DNA of 64,000 nucleotides from Corynebacterium sp. MSK297. GTDB lineage: Bacteria; Actinomycetota; Actinomycetes; Mycobacteriales; Mycobacteriaceae. Below the pieces are notes generated by a model. It made no database searches. It had not been told where the DNA came from and was given only the letters and a program-made list of their open reading frames with translations. Below, one piece after another: positions 19,842-29,574 of this stretch (position 1 is its first letter; each line of letters begins with the position of its first letter). The stretch covers positions 357,701 through 421,700 of the forward strand of contig NZ_JASPGD010000001.1 of assembly GCF_030232885.1 (NCBI RefSeq), written 5' to 3'. The position numbers and the translations under genes are program-made.

Positions 19842-21377
19842 ATGGCTGACAAAAAGTTTGAACTTCCAGCCCGCGGAAAAATTAGCACGGTTGAGCTGAA
19901 TAAGAAATTACCGAAAAAGGCTGATGGCCTGGTTATTGGCGTATTTCATGACGATAACGCGGTGGAGGCCAGCGAGACTGCTTGGCTCGGTGGAAGCCAG
20001 CTACGCGAGGTCAACGACGCGTTGGCGACCGTCAAAGCAAAGGGTACAGCGAACGAGATCACTCGCTTGCCAGCTCCGAAGAAGCTGGATGCCGACGTCA
20101 TCATTGCGGTTGGTTTGGGCTCCCGCGATAAGCTTGATAACGAGGTGCTGCGCCGCGCTGCTGGCAGCCTATCCCGCGCGGTCAAGGACTTGGATTCCGT
20201 TGCAGTAGCGCTGTCCGACGACAGTGAGAACCTGGTACCAGTCATCGAAGGCCTGATTCTGGGTAGCTATTCCTACCCAGGCATCCGCGGAAACAAGGAC
20301 GACGGCGTCGACAAGCCAGAGGATAAGAAAAACAAGTCTGACAAGGACCCCGCCGCTTTCACTGTGCTTGGTGATCCGAAGAAAGATGCAGAGATCTTCC
20401 GCTTTGCACAGGTCGGCGCAGAGTCGGTCTGCTTGGCTCGCGATTTCGTCAACGTGCCGTCTAGCCACAAATTTCCAGAATCTTATGCCTCGTTTATTCG
20501 CGGTTTCGCCGAAGACGTCGGCCTTAAGGTCGAGGTTTTGGACGAAAAACAGCTGCAGAAAGAAGGCTTCGGCGGAATCTTGGCGGTAGGACAAGGTTCT
20601 GTTCGTCCGCCACGTCTGGTCCGCCTACACCACCGCCCACGCAAAGCAAAGAAGAAAGTCGCACTGGTCGGTAAGGGTATTACCTTTGATACCGGCGGTA
20701 TCTCCCTTAAGCCGGGAGCTGGCATGGGGGACATGATCATGGACATGGGCGGTTCTGCTGCCGTCGTTGCTGCCACCGTCGCCGCCGCGAAACTCGATAT
20801 CAACGTGGAGCTGACTACCACGGTTCCGTTGGCAGAAAACATGCCATCCGGCAACGCGATCCGCCCTGGCGATGTCATCACTCACTACGGAGGTATTACC
20901 TCGGAAATCCTCAATACCGACGCCGAAGGGCGCATCGTGCTTGCCGACGCCATCGCTCGGGCCAGCGAAGATAAACCAGACTATCTGGTCGAAGCAGCGA
21001 CCCTGACCGGCCACCAAATGCTGGCGCTGGGTAAGCAGACTTACGGCGTGATGGGCAGCGACAAATTGCGTGATCGCATTGCGGAGCTAGGCCGCACCGT
21101 TGGCGAAAAAGCCTGGGCAATGGCGCTGTTGGAAGAACACGCAGAAGCTATCAAGACCCCAGCCGCCGATATCCGCAATATCTCAGAAGATCGTTGGGGC
21201 GGCATGCAGTTTGCCGGCACCTACCTTTCCCAGTTCGTCGGCGCAGGCATCGAATGGGCTCACCTTGATATCGCGGGTCCTGCCTGGGCGGCTAGTGCTT
21301 CCGGTTATACAGCCAAGCGTGCTACCGGTGTGCCAGTACGCACGTTGGTAGCTTGGTTAAATGAGGTTGCTGGCTAG
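19842..21377 (+). CDS. pepA: leucyl aminopeptidase (M17 family)
   Basis: A 511-residue cytosolic metallo-aminopeptidase that removes N-terminal residues from peptides. The C-terminal catalytic domain has KGITFDTGGISLKPG, the MDMGGSAAV stretch and the signature NTDAEGRIVLADA, which supply the two-metal site. The start at ATG 19842 has a GAAAGGAA site; an upstream in-frame start at 19791 would overlap the promoter. A -10-like TAGGCT lies near 19783. The gene is single and divergent from ilvE. A run of short repeats starts right after its stop codon. Confidence 0.95.
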   Translation: MADKKFELPARGKISTVELNKKLPKKADGLVIGVFHDDNAVEASETAWLGGSQLREVNDALATVKAKGTANEITRLPAPKKLDADVIIAVGLGSRDKLDNEVLRRAAGSLSRAVKDLDSVAVALSDDSENLVPVIEGLILGSYSYPGIRGNKDDGVDKPEDKKNKSDKDPAAFTVLGDPKKDAEIFRFAQVGAESVCLARDFVNVPSSHKFPESYASFIRGFAEDVGLKVEVLDEKQLQKEGFGGILAVGQGSVRPPRLVRLHHRPRKAKKKVALVGKGITFDTGGISLKPGAGMGDMIMDMGGSAAVVAATVAAAKLDINVELTTTVPLAENMPSGNAIRPGDVITHYGGITSEILNTDAEGRIVLADAIARASEDKPDYLVEAATLTGHQMLALGKQTYGVMGSDKLRDRIAELGRTVGEKAWAMALLEEHAEAIKTPAADIRNISEDRWGGMQFAGTYLSQFVGAGIEWAHLDIAGPAWAASASGYTAKRATGVPVRTLVAWLNEVAG

Positions 21378-21415
21378 GCACAGAGCATTAAGCACTAAAC
21401 ACTGAGCACTAAGCT
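21378..21415. repeat. short degenerate repeats after pepA stop
   Basis: Several near-copies of an AGCACTAA-like octamer directly follow the TAG of pepA and run to the convergent gene. One of several similar runs at stop codons in this window. Confidence 0.5.
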
Positions 21416-21801
21416 TCGCCGTTGCGCTGCTCCCATTGTTTGCGGCGCTCGGCTTGCTCTCGGCGCTTGCGGAGAATCCGTTCACGTTTCATGCGCTCGC
21501 GCATACGCTGTGGATACCCGGTTTCCTCGACATCGTAAATTGGAACGTCGAGCGCCCGAGCCACAGCGTCTATTCCTTTTGGCCCTCCGATACGGCGGCG
21601 AATGTAGTCACCGGTGTCGTCGACGAACACGATCGACATCTCGTTAACCACAGTTTCCGGCTCCACGAAACCTTCGACCATTCCGCGCCCACTGACCCAG
21701 GCGACCAGTTCTGTGAGGTCTTTTTCACGGATGGTATCGCCCGGAGCCCGCGGGGGCTTAAGCTGTGATTTTGTAGAGTTCCGACGGAATAGGTTAAACA
21801 C
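21409..21801 (-). CDS. conserved hypothetical protein (130 aa), actinobacterial
   Basis: A 130-residue soluble protein I recognise only as a conserved corynebacterial hypothetical found between pepA and the E2 gene. It has a basic N-terminus, a predicted mixed alpha/beta middle (EVVNEMSIVFVDD-type strands, then GPKGIDAVARALDVPIYDV) and a very basic, probably helical tail of Arg/Lys/Glu (about 95-127). No catalytic motif is evident. It converges on pepA with only about 30 bases between them. Function unknown. Confidence 0.75.
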   Translation of the reverse strand: MFNLFRRNSTKSQLKPPRAPGDTIREKDLTELVAWVSGRGMVEGFVEPETVVNEMSIVFVDDTGDYIRRRIGGPKGIDAVARALDVPIYDVEETGYPQRMRERMKRERILRKRREQAERRKQWEQRNGEA

Positions 21802-21927
21802 AGTTCACAATTCTAGGGGTAATGCACAAATGTGCGTGTTGGCTCATTACACGAAGCACCGTTGATGGCGGTAGGCTGGGATGGCGTAGCTTCTATTTAC
21901 TAACGACTTTAGAGGAGTCTCTCACAC

Positions 21928-23748
21928 ATGTCGCACTCCGTAGAGATGCCCGAGCTGGGCGAATCAGTCACCGAAGGCACCATTACTCAGTGGTTGAAAT
22001 CCGTCGGCGACACCATCGAAGCCGATGAGCCTTTGCTTGAAGTTTCCACTGACAAGGTGGACACTGAAGTCCCTTCCCCGGTCTCGGGAACGCTCCTCGA
22101 GATCAAAGCAGAAGAAGACGACACTGTAGAGGTTGGCGACGTCATCGCCGTTATTGGCGATGAAGACGAAGCCACAGATTCCGACGATTCCGACTCTGAC
22201 GACGCCGCTGATGCAGATGAGGCTGATGCTGCTGATGACTCCGCATCCGAGGAGAAGGAAGACGAGTCTGACAAGAAGGATTCTGCTTCCAACAAGAACT
22301 CCGGTGGCTCCGGCAAGACCACCGATGTGGAAATGCCAGAACTCGGCGAATCAGTTACCGAAGGCACCATCACCCAGTGGCTGAAATCCGTGGGCGACAC
22401 CGTCGAAGTAGACGAACCACTACTAGAGGTCTCCACCGACAAGGTTGATACCGAAGTTCCATCCCCAGTAGCTGGCACCATCGTCGAAATCCTTGCCGAA
22501 GAAGACGACACCGTCGAAGTTGGCGACGTCATTGTCCGCGTCGGCGACGGCAACGCCGCAGCTGATTCGGATGACTCCAACGACGCCGATGCTAACGACA
22601 AGTCCGACAGCAATGACGCAGATGACGCTGAGGACTCCGCGCCTGACTCCGATTCCCAGGAATCCGAGGACAAAGAAGATAAATCCGACAAGAAGCCGGA
22701 GAAGAAGTCCGAGGGCAAGGAAGAATCCAACAAGCCTGAGCCGAAGAAAGACGAATCCAAGGATTCCAGCAAGAGGAACTCCGGCAAGGTTCCTTACGTC
22801 ACTCCATTAGTACGTAAATTGGCCGACAAGCACGGCGTCGACTTGAATTCCGTGGAAGGCACCGGCGTTGGCGGACGCATCCGCAAGCAAGACGTCATGG
22901 CTGCTGTCGACGGTGGTTCCGCTGACTCGTCTGCTCAGGATAAGGACTCCGAGAAGTCTTCCGGCAACGACGTCAAGAAGGCCGGTTCGAACTGGTCGAC
23001 CAAGTCTGTCGATCCAGAAAAGGCGGAGCTGCGTGGTACCACGCAGAAGGTTAACCGTATCCGTCAGATCACCGCACAGAAGATGGTGGAAGCACTGCAG
23101 ATTTCTGCACAGCTGACCCACGTGCAGGAAATCGACATGACCGCCGTATCCAACCTGCGCAAGGCCAACAAGCAGGCGTTTGCTGACAAGCACGGCGCGA
23201 AGCTGACCTTCCTGCCGTTCTTCGTCAAGGCCACCGTGGAAGCCTTGGTCTCTCACCCGAACGTGAATGCTTCGTACAACGCAGATACGAAGGAGATGAC
23301 CTACCACGCAGACGTCAACGTCGCCATCGCGGTAGACACTCCGAAGGGTCTGCTGACTCCAGTCATCAAGAAGGCCCAGGAGAAATCCTTGCCAGAGATC
23401 GCTGCAGAGATTATCGATCTGGCAGATCGAGCACGCAACAACAAGCTGAAGCCAAACGATCTCACCGGCGCTACCTTCACCGTCACCAACATTGGTTCGG
23501 AAGGCGCGCTTCTAGACACCCCAATCCTGGTACCGCCACAGGCCGGTATCTTGGGCACCGCGGTGATCGAGAAGCGACCAGTCGTCGTTACGGAAGACGG
23601 CCAGGACGCCATCGCGATCCGTCAGATGTGCTACCTGCCATTCACCTACGACCACCAGGTGGTCGACGGTGCGGATGCAGGTCGCTTCATCACCACCATC
23701 AAGGACCGTCTCGAGACTGCGGATTTCGAATCCGATCTGGATCTATAA
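21928..23748 (+). CDS. aceF: dihydrolipoamide acyltransferase (E2) with two lipoyl domains
   Basis: A 606-residue E2 of the actinobacterial 2-oxoacid dehydrogenase complexes, often labelled sucB but acting as the pyruvate dehydrogenase E2 in C. glutamicum. Domain order: lipoyl domain 1 (about 1-78), an acidic Asp/Ser/Glu linker, lipoyl domain 2 (about 136-213), a long Asp/Ser/Lys linker, an E1/E3-binding domain (about 290-330, TPLVRKLADKHGVDL) and a catalytic domain ending in the HQVVDG active-site motif near 578. Both lipoyl domains have the lysine in STDKVDTE. C. glutamicum AceF, as I recall, has three lipoyl domains, so this one is shorter. A GAGGAG site precedes the start. lipB and lipA, which lipoylate it, lie just downstream. 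Confidence 0.93.
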   Translation: MSHSVEMPELGESVTEGTITQWLKSVGDTIEADEPLLEVSTDKVDTEVPSPVSGTLLEIKAEEDDTVEVGDVIAVIGDEDEATDSDDSDSDDAADADEADAADDSASEEKEDESDKKDSASNKNSGGSGKTTDVEMPELGESVTEGTITQWLKSVGDTVEVDEPLLEVSTDKVDTEVPSPVAGTIVEILAEEDDTVEVGDVIVRVGDGNAAADSDDSNDADANDKSDSNDADDAEDSAPDSDSQESEDKEDKSDKKPEKKSEGKEESNKPEPKKDESKDSSKRNSGKVPYVTPLVRKLADKHGVDLNSVEGTGVGGRIRKQDVMAAVDGGSADSSAQDKDSEKSSGNDVKKAGSNWSTKSVDPEKAELRGTTQKVNRIRQITAQKMVEALQISAQLTHVQEIDMTAVSNLRKANKQAFADKHGAKLTFLPFFVKATVEALVSHPNVNASYNADTKEMTYHADVNVAIAVDTPKGLLTPVIKKAQEKSLPEIAAEIIDLADRARNNKLKPNDLTGATFTVTNIGSEGALLDTPILVPPQAGILGTAVIEKRPVVVTEDGQDAIAIRQMCYLPFTYDHQVVDGADAGRFITTIKDRLETADFESDLDL

Positions 23749-23768
23749 GCTAGCCTGCTAGCCCAAAC

Positions 23769-23831
23769 ACCGGGTCTTCCCATCACCGCGCTTCCAGCTT
23801 TTTCACTGGCAACGCGGCGGGAAGACCCGGT
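23769..23831 (+). terminator. rho-independent terminator downstream of aceF
   Basis: A 13-bp stem (23769-23781 with 23819-23831) enclosing a 37-base loop and followed by TTTT, 20 bases after the aceF stop. Confidence 0.75.
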
Positions 23832-23976
23832 TTTCGCATTATGAGCCAACTCACGTAACATAACGGTCATCATGTTAACCGCGGTCACATGGTGACGTGA
23901 TATAGAACAACTCAAGCACCCACTAGTTTTCAGTGGAACGCGAGAGACGACCGCCAAGAAGCCAAAAGAGGAACGT

Positions 23977-25164
23977 ATGCGGATCAGCGATTGGTTAAGA
24001 GTTGGCTTAGGCATGTTCGTCGTCGCCTTCGGCGCGAACGCCTTCGCCCCATTGATGGTTTCCTACCGTCTAGAGGCCGGTCTTAGCGACGGTCAAGTGA
24101 CGGCTTTTCTCGCGATCTACATCGTTGGTCTTATCCCCGCGCTCATCATCGGCGGCCCCATGTCCGATACCTACGGGCGCCGCGCGCTCATTCGTCCAGC
24201 GCTAATCCTTTCCTTCATTGGATCGGCTGTGCTCGCGCTCGGTGCGTTCGGCCCGACTATTTTCATCGGCGCAGGCCGGTTCATCACGGGCTTGGCGACG
24301 GGCCTGGTGATGGCATCGGGTGCTGCCTGGTTGAAGCAGCTTTCTGATGGCCCGGCGATCCAAGGTGCACGCCGCGCCACCATTGCTTTGACATCCGGTT
24401 TCGCCGGGGGCCCACTGGTAGCTGGCATCGTTGCAGAATTTCTGCCAAAACCAGACTTGATCCCGTATCTGCTGCACTTGGTTCTTGCCGCCATCATCAC
24501 CCCTTTGGTCTGGAACACCCCAACGGTGCACACAGAGGGCACGAGCACGGGCAAGCTGCTAGCCAGCCAGGTGAAAACGTCACGTTTCTGGCTCACTCTT
24601 GGTTTGTCTGGTCCGTGGGTTTTCGGTGCTGCATCCACCGCATTCGCCGTGAACACACGCTTGCTCGAAGCACAGATGGATCACCCCGTCGTCTACACCG
24701 GATCCATCGCATGTTTGGCCATGGTGTTCGGAAACGTTATTCAGCGTTATGTTGGCGGCTCGCGCACCTACCCTCCTGCGGTTTATGGTTTGTCGCTAAT
24801 TATCGTCGGCATGCTGTGTTCGATCTGCGTGGCGATTTGGCAAGATTCCCTGGTCGGTGTCGTCTTTGGCCTGCTCGCCACTATTCCGCTGGGCTTTGCC
24901 TACGGCATCTTGATGTCGTCGGGATTGCAAGAAGCACAGCGGCTGGCGCCGGACGATGAGCTGGGTGCAGCCAGTGCCTCGTTCTACTCGCTCACCTATA
25001 TCGGGTTTACCTTCCCGTTCATCATTTCGATTCTAGGGCCAGCGATTGGCTACATCACGTGTTTCTTGTTTGGTATTGCGATGGCACTATTTACCATCTT
25101 CATGGTGCTGCGTTTCGACGGCCGGTTTTTCAAAAAATCCCGTCGCTTCCCACAGCGGGCATAG
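23977..25164 (+). CDS. MFS transporter
   Basis: A 395-residue major facilitator with about twelve hydrophobic helices. The loop between helices 2 and 3 has GGPMSDTYGRR, matching the MFS signature GxxxDxxGRR. No substrate motif is recognisable. It has a GAGG-type ribosome-binding site. It lies between the E2 and lipB genes on the same strand, but a terminator separates it from E2, so it is probably its own unit. The stop codon is followed by degenerate repeats. Confidence 0.88.
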   Translation: MRISDWLRVGLGMFVVAFGANAFAPLMVSYRLEAGLSDGQVTAFLAIYIVGLIPALIIGGPMSDTYGRRALIRPALILSFIGSAVLALGAFGPTIFIGAGRFITGLATGLVMASGAAWLKQLSDGPAIQGARRATIALTSGFAGGPLVAGIVAEFLPKPDLIPYLLHLVLAAIITPLVWNTPTVHTEGTSTGKLLASQVKTSRFWLTLGLSGPWVFGAASTAFAVNTRLLEAQMDHPVVYTGSIACLAMVFGNVIQRYVGGSRTYPPAVYGLSLIIVGMLCSICVAIWQDSLVGVVFGLLATIPLGFAYGILMSSGLQEAQRLAPDDELGAASASFYSLTYIGFTFPFIISILGPAIGYITCFLFGIAMALFTIFMVLRFDGRFFKKSRRFPQRA

Positions 25165-25230
25165 TCCATAACCCGCGTCCATAGCCCGCATAGCCCACAA
25201 CCCGCTGCGTCCACAGCCCCGCTGTCTTCA
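25150..25230. repeat. degenerate short repeats at the MFS stop codon
   Basis: Several near-copies of a CCCGC-plus-CCATAG unit of about 10-13 bases begin at the TAG stop (25162-25164) and run towards lipB. Confidence 0.5.
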
Positions 25231-25238
25231 GGGCGCGT

Positions 25239-25244
25239 TAAAAT
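25239..25244 (+). promoter_or_regulatory. -10 element for leaderless lipB
   Basis: TAAAAT ending 7 bases before the ATG at 25252. Confidence 0.5.
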
Positions 25245-25251
25245 GTGCACC

Positions 25252-26013
25252 ATGACTGCTCCACGCGCCCCGTTTTTTCCTGCTGATCGTTCTATTCGTG
25301 CTGATGAGGATCTCGAGGTCCACAACCTAGGCACTATTGACTACCAAGAGGCATGGGATCTACAGGCACAATTAGCCAAACAACGCGCTGACGGCGAAAT
25401 CCCAGATCAACTTCTGTTTCTAGAGCATCCCGATGTCTATACCGCAGGCAAACGCACCCAACCGTCGGATATGCCCACTAACGGATTGCCGACAATCAAG
25501 GTGGATCGCGGCGGCCGCATCACTTGGCATGGCCGCGGACAGTTGGTGGTCTACCCCATCATCAAACTTGCAGAACCAGTCGATGTGGTGGATTACGTTC
25601 GTCGGCTAGAAGAAGCCATCATTGACGCGTTGACAAAATTCGGCACACATAAAGTTGGCCGTATGGAAGGCCGTTCCGGCGTGTGGGTTCCGCATAGTGT
25701 ACGCGCCGTCGACAAGAATGCTCCCAAACGTGACCGTAAAATCGCGGCGTTAGGCATTCGCGTCACCCGTGGTGTGACAATGCATGGCCTCTCACTGAAC
25801 TGCAATAACTCGCTGGAATTCTACGACCACATCGTCGCTTGCGGCATTGACGACGCCGATGTCACGACATTATCGCTGGAGCACGGCCGGGACGTGACCA
25901 CCGCGGAAATGATCCCGCTTTTGCACAAGTCTTTAGTGCACGCTTTGGCTGGGGATCTGGCTGTCAGCGATCACGATTTGGATACCTCGCGGGTAGGCGA
26001 CTCGCCACAGTAA
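25252..26013 (+). CDS. lipB: octanoyl-[acyl-carrier-protein]:protein octanoyltransferase
   Basis: A 253-residue enzyme that transfers octanoate from acyl carrier protein to lipoyl-domain lysines, making the substrate for LipA. The catalytic lysine region [17 protein letters not shown] (about 162-178) and the catalytic cysteine in HIVACGI (about 197-203) are present, as is the [17 protein letters not shown] motif. The start is ATG 25252, which gives the usual MTAPR N-terminus and is placed for a leaderless transcript. lipA follows 77 bases later on the same strand. Confidence 0.95.
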   Translation: MTAPRAPFFPADRSIRADEDLEVHNLGTIDYQEAWDLQAQLAKQRADGEIPDQLLFLEHPDVYTAGKRTQPSDMPTNGLPTIKVDRGGRITWHGRGQLVVYPIIKLAEPVDVVDYVRRLEEAIIDALTKFGTHKVGRMEGRSGVWVPHSVRAVDKNAPKRDRKIAALGIRVTRGVTMHGLSLNCNNSLEFYDHIVACGIDDADVTTLSLEHGRDVTTAEMIPLLHKSLVHALAGDLAVSDHDLDTSRVGDSPQ

Positions 26014-26090
26014 TCCCCTAAAACCCCTCCACAAACGGCCTATTACAGCCTGCTGGTAAGAACAAACTACTAGGCGTAGGCTGGGGCATT

Positions 26091-27134
26091 ATGAGTGTCA
26101 CCCCCGAAGGGCGCAAACTGCTGCGCATTGAAAAGCGGAACGCAGAAAATCCTATCGAGAAAAAGCCACGCTGGATCCGCAACCAGGTCCGCAACGGCCC
26201 AGAATACAAAGACATGAAAGCCAAGGTCGCCGGCGCCGGTTTGCACACCGTGTGCCAGGAGGCCGGCTGCCCCAATATCCACGAATGTTGGGAATCGCGT
26301 GAGGCAACGTTCCTGATTGGCGGCGACCTGTGTACACGCCGCTGCGACTTCTGCGATATTAAAACCGGCAAACCAGGCCTGCTTGATACCGATGAGCCGC
26401 GTCGCGTTGCCGAAAATATTCGCGAGATGGATCTCAACTACACCACCGTCACTGGCGTCACCCGTGACGATTTGAAAGATGAGGGCGCCTGGCTGTACGC
26501 AGAAATCGTGCGCAAGATCCGGGAACTCAACCCGAATACGGGAATTGAGAACCTTACCCCGGACTTTTCTGGCAAGCCCGATCTGCTGCAAGAAGTCTTT
26601 GAGGCTGAGCCGGAGGTGTTCGCGCACAACCTGGAAACCGTTCCGCGCATCTTCAAGCGCATCCGTCCGGCATTCCGCTATGAGCGTTCGCTGGATGTTA
26701 TCCGCCAGGCCCATGATTACGGTCTGATTACCAAGTCAAATCTGATTCTGGGCATGGGCGAAACCGAGCAAGAGGTCCTGGATACCCTCCAGGATTTGCG
26801 CGATGCCGGTACCGACATCATTACCATCACGCAGTACTTGCGGCCAGGGCCACTGTTCCACCCGATTGACCGCTGGGTTCGCCCAGAAGAATTCGTGGAG
26901 CATTCCAAGGCTGCCCGCGAAATGGGTTACGGTGCTGTTATGGCTGGCCCGCTGGTGCGTTCGTCCTACCGCGCAGGCAAGCTCTACGTACAGGCAATGC
27001 ATGCGCGTGGGCGTGAATTACCAGAGCGCCTGTCTCATCTGCAGGAGACTTCGCAGGGCCCGACGGCACAGGAAGCATCCTCGTTGTTGAGCAAGTATGG
27101 CGCTTCAGAAGCGACTCCGGTAACGACTCGCTAG
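26091..27134 (+). CDS. lipA: lipoyl synthase (radical SAM)
   Basis: A 347-residue radical SAM enzyme that inserts two sulfur atoms into protein-bound octanoate. The auxiliary cluster cysteines are C55, C60 and C66 ([12 protein letters not shown]), and the SAM cluster cysteines are C81, C85 and C88 (CTRRCDFC). The C-terminal RSSYRAG motif, whose serine ligates the auxiliary cluster, is near residue 287. A TAGGCT ending 8 bases before the ATG suggests a leaderless start. It follows lipB and is closed by a hairpin terminator. Confidence 0.97.
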   Translation: MSVTPEGRKLLRIEKRNAENPIEKKPRWIRNQVRNGPEYKDMKAKVAGAGLHTVCQEAGCPNIHECWESREATFLIGGDLCTRRCDFCDIKTGKPGLLDTDEPRRVAENIREMDLNYTTVTGVTRDDLKDEGAWLYAEIVRKIRELNPNTGIENLTPDFSGKPDLLQEVFEAEPEVFAHNLETVPRIFKRIRPAFRYERSLDVIRQAHDYGLITKSNLILGMGETEQEVLDTLQDLRDAGTDIITITQYLRPGPLFHPIDRWVRPEEFVEHSKAAREMGYGAVMAGPLVRSSYRAGKLYVQAMHARGRELPERLSHLQETSQGPTAQEASSLLSKYGASEATPVTTR

Positions 27135-27147
27135 AGTTTGTGCGTGC

Positions 27148-27183
27148 AACGCGCTTCGGGAATCTGCCCGGAGCGCGTTTTCT
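27148..27183 (+). terminator. rho-independent terminator downstream of lipA
   Basis: A 13-bp stem (27148-27160 with 27167-27179; one G-T pair), 6-base loop and a following T-rich stretch, 14 bases after the lipA stop. Confidence 0.85.
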
Positions 27184-27254
27184 CATGAGCACTTATTATT
27201 ATGAGTGCGGACGATGTTTTAGAAATCGGTTAACTACCCCTTAAAGTGAGAGTC

Positions 27255-28034
27255 ATGGCAAAAGACGACAAGGCGAAGCTCAAGGCCCAAAAACGTGAGG
27301 CAAAACAAGCCAAGAAAGCGCAGCGCAAGCAAACGCGGTCGCAAATGTGGCAGGCCTTCAACATGCAGCGCAAAGATGATAAAGCGCTGATTCCTTTGAT
27401 GCTGCTGGCGGTTGTTGGCATCGCCGTGCTGTTTTTCTTGCTCGGCATGTTGTGGGGCGGCCAGTGGTTCATGCTGCCGGTCGGTATCGTGCTGGGTGCC
27501 GTCGTCGCCATGTGGATTTTCACCCGCCGTCTGCAATCATCGATGTACAAGCGCGTTGAGGATCAGCCTGGCGCTGCTGGTTGGACCCTGGACAACCTGC
27601 GTAATACCTTCGGCATCATTTGGTTTACCAAGCAGGGCGTCGGCATGACTCGTCAACAGGATTTGCTGCACCGCGTCGTCGGTAACCCGGGTGTGGTTTT
27701 CGTTGGTGAAGGCAACCCCAAGCGCTTGGAGAAACTCGTCGACAAGGAACGCCGCCGCATTGACCGTATCGCCGGCGGTGTGCCCGTACATGTGGTCTAC
27801 ACCGGCACCGGGGAGAACCAGGTTCCCCTGGGCAAGCTACAGCGTAAGCTACTGAAGTTGCCACGTAACTACAGCAAGACCGAAGTCTACGACATCAACG
27901 CGCGCATCGAGGCCATGGATTCAGCAGCCGGGCCGGGTGCAGGTATGCCAAAGGGACCTTTGCCACAACAAGCACAGAATCCTTCCGGCATGAACCGCCG
28001 TATGCGCCGTATGAATGCCAAAAAGGGCAAATAA
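27255..28034 (+). CDS. DUF4191 membrane protein
   Basis: A 259-residue actinobacterial membrane protein commonly found after lipA. It has a strongly basic N-terminus, two adjacent transmembrane helices (about 45-68 and 72-92), then a soluble domain of about 130 residues with GNPGVVFVGEG and VPVHVVYTGTGENQVPLGKLQRKL. A basic C-terminus (RRMRRMNAKKGK) follows a Pro/Gln-rich linker. The start at 27255 has a GTGAGAG site close by. The function is unknown; the conserved position next to lipoate genes does not by itself show a role. Confidence 0.85.
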   Translation: MAKDDKAKLKAQKREAKQAKKAQRKQTRSQMWQAFNMQRKDDKALIPLMLLAVVGIAVLFFLLGMLWGGQWFMLPVGIVLGAVVAMWIFTRRLQSSMYKRVEDQPGAAGWTLDNLRNTFGIIWFTKQGVGMTRQQDLLHRVVGNPGVVFVGEGNPKRLEKLVDKERRRIDRIAGGVPVHVVYTGTGENQVPLGKLQRKLLKLPRNYSKTEVYDINARIEAMDSAAGPGAGMPKGPLPQQAQNPSGMNRRMRRMNAKKGK

Positions 28035-28041
28035 GCACAAT

Positions 28042-28530
28042 TTAATTCGTGCGAATAACTGCGGTTCCAGTCGCGCGGTCGTGCATGCCGCGGCCGTCGG
28101 AATCGACCATCACCGCCGGGAAGAAACAGGCGGTAAGCAATGTACGCACTACAGCGCGCCACAAGCCGACGCGTTCTTCCGCGTCCACCCGGGCAACGCC
28201 CATCCCCAGCAGCATCATGCCTGGGGTGCGCGCAAACAGCCAGCCAAAAAATATACCGATGCCAATCCACAACAGGTAATTCCAAGTAGTGGTCGCGCCT
28301 TGGCTGATATCAGCATCGCCGAGCCCGTAGCGAAGGCCGAATGCTAGCGCAAGCGCCACAAACCAATCAATGAGCACGGCTAATGCACGTTTGCCCACCG
28401 GCGCTAGCGAACCACGCCCGTTTTTCGGCATACCGAGTTTTTCGCCGGGCCACCGGCTTGGTGAATTCGGATCTTCATTTTCACCGGGAATGGCTGGTCC
28501 ATCCAGCCAGCTTCGCTTGTTCTCCGCCAT
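28042..28530 (-). CDS. RDD family membrane protein
   Basis: A 162-residue protein of the RDD family, small polytopic membrane proteins of mostly unknown role. It has a soluble N-terminus of about 45 residues and three hydrophobic helices (about 50-70, 83-104 and 123-140). The first helix begins with the family-type ALAVLIDWFVALALAF. A TAGATT ends 7 bases before the ATG, fitting a leaderless transcript. It converges on the DUF4191 gene with a 7-base gap. Confidence 0.85.
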   Translation of the reverse strand: MAENKRSWLDGPAIPGENEDPNSPSRWPGEKLGMPKNGRGSLAPVGKRALAVLIDWFVALALAFGLRYGLGDADISQGATTTWNYLLWIGIGIFFGWLFARTPGMMLLGMGVARVDAEERVGLWRAVVRTLLTACFFPAVMVDSDGRGMHDRATGTAVIRTN

Positions 28531-28537
28531 GCTCTCT

Positions 28538-28543
28538 AATCTA
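28538..28543 (-). promoter_or_regulatory. -10 element for leaderless RDD gene
   Basis: TAGATT on the minus strand, 7 bases before the ATG at 28530. Confidence 0.5.
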
Positions 28544-28584
28544 CAAGCCGGGGTTAGGGCAGCGAAACCAGAGGGATGATGCCG

Positions 28585-29574
28585 TTAATCTCGCAGGAAC
28601 TGTTGGTAAATTTCCTGCGCCATAGCAGCTTGCCCGGCAGCTGTCGGATGAAACGGAAACGACCCCGTCGCCGTCCCCGAAAGATCAACCCAGCGCTGCT
28701 CTGGTTCGGCACAGACTGTATGTTTGTCAGCCTCGGCTGGCAACGCGAACTGCACGTCGTGGGCCCGCGCCGCCTGTGCGATAGCTTGGTTGAGCTGCTG
28801 GATCACAGTTTGTAGCCATGTTCGGTCAGTCCCGGAAATGGCGGCAATTTCAGCGCAGTCGTCCAACGCACCAAGCAAGGGCAGATAACCGGTGGCAATA
28901 ATCTGCGCGTCGGGTGCCCGGGAACGGATTTCGGCAAAAACTTCATGTAACCGGTCTTCCACCACGCGGGTTTCGTGTTCGACTTTACGATCCATATAGG
29001 CACCGCAGTTGGAAGATTCGGCAGTCTCCAAGGCATGCTGTACGCACAACACCATTTCTCCGAAACCAATATCGTTATCACCAATGGTCAATGTCACCAG
29101 GTCGATGGTCCTGTCAGTTGCGTCTCCGCCAGTCTCGCCTAAAGCTTGCAACTGCGCGGGCACTGATACCCCGCCGGCTTCTCGGGTTTCGGTGAGGTTG
29201 TCGATGATCGCGCCTTGGCAACTACGATCAATCACGGTATTAGCAGAAAGCAGATCGCCGAGCACAACGGGATAATTATCTGGCGAACGCCGACAAAAAT
29301 CTGCCACCACATCACCCGGATCGTCGGCTCCATCGCGTGAGGCCATCGCGGCATAGGAATCCCCGAGTGCCACATAGGTATCAATAACCGGTTCAGCGCC
29401 ATCGTCGTTGTGCGCCCCGATACTACAGGCACTAAGTACTAGCCCACTGCTGAGTAGCAAGGCTGGCGCAGCGCGGTACCAGGTCGGGGTCCGGAGCTGA
29501 GGGTGGTTCTGCGTTTGAATCTGGGAAGCATCGTCGGTATTTTTGCTACTCGGTAGTCTCGGCACATTAGCCAT
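28585..29574 (-). CDS. secreted SGNH/GDSL-type lipase-esterase lipoprotein
   Basis: A 329-residue exported hydrolase. It has a long basic N-region, a hydrophobic signal and a lipobox LVLSAC near residue 50, so it is probably a lipoprotein. The SGNH blocks are present: GDSYAAM with the nucleophile serine, an asparagine/glycine block near SCQGA, GDNDIGF (block III) and a C-terminal FHPTAAGQ with the catalytic His. This is the secreted actinobacterial type with extra cysteines for disulfides. Its start overlaps the NUDIX gene stop by 8 bases, so the two are likely cotranscribed. Confidence 0.9.
   Translation of the reverse strand: MANVPRLPSSKNTDDASQIQTQNHPQLRTPTWYRAAPALLLSSGLVLSACSIGAHNDDGAEPVIDTYVALGDSYAAMASRDGADDPGDVVADFCRRSPDNYPVVLGDLLSANTVIDRSCQGAIIDNLTETREAGGVSVPAQLQALGETGGDATDRTIDLVTLTIGDNDIGFGEMVLCVQHALETAESSNCGAYMDRKVEHETRVVEDRLHEVFAEIRSRAPDAQIIATGYLPLLGALDDCAEIAAISGTDRTWLQTVIQQLNQAIAQAARAHDVQFALPAEADKHTVCAEPEQRWVDLSGTATGSFPFHPTAAGQAAMAQEIYQQFLRD

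Noticed and set aside
21987..22787. 266-codon minus-strand frame, very rich in Ser
   Set aside because: It is antisense to the acidic linkers and lipoyl domains of the E2 gene; its composition simply mirrors the Asp/Glu/Ser codons of that gene.
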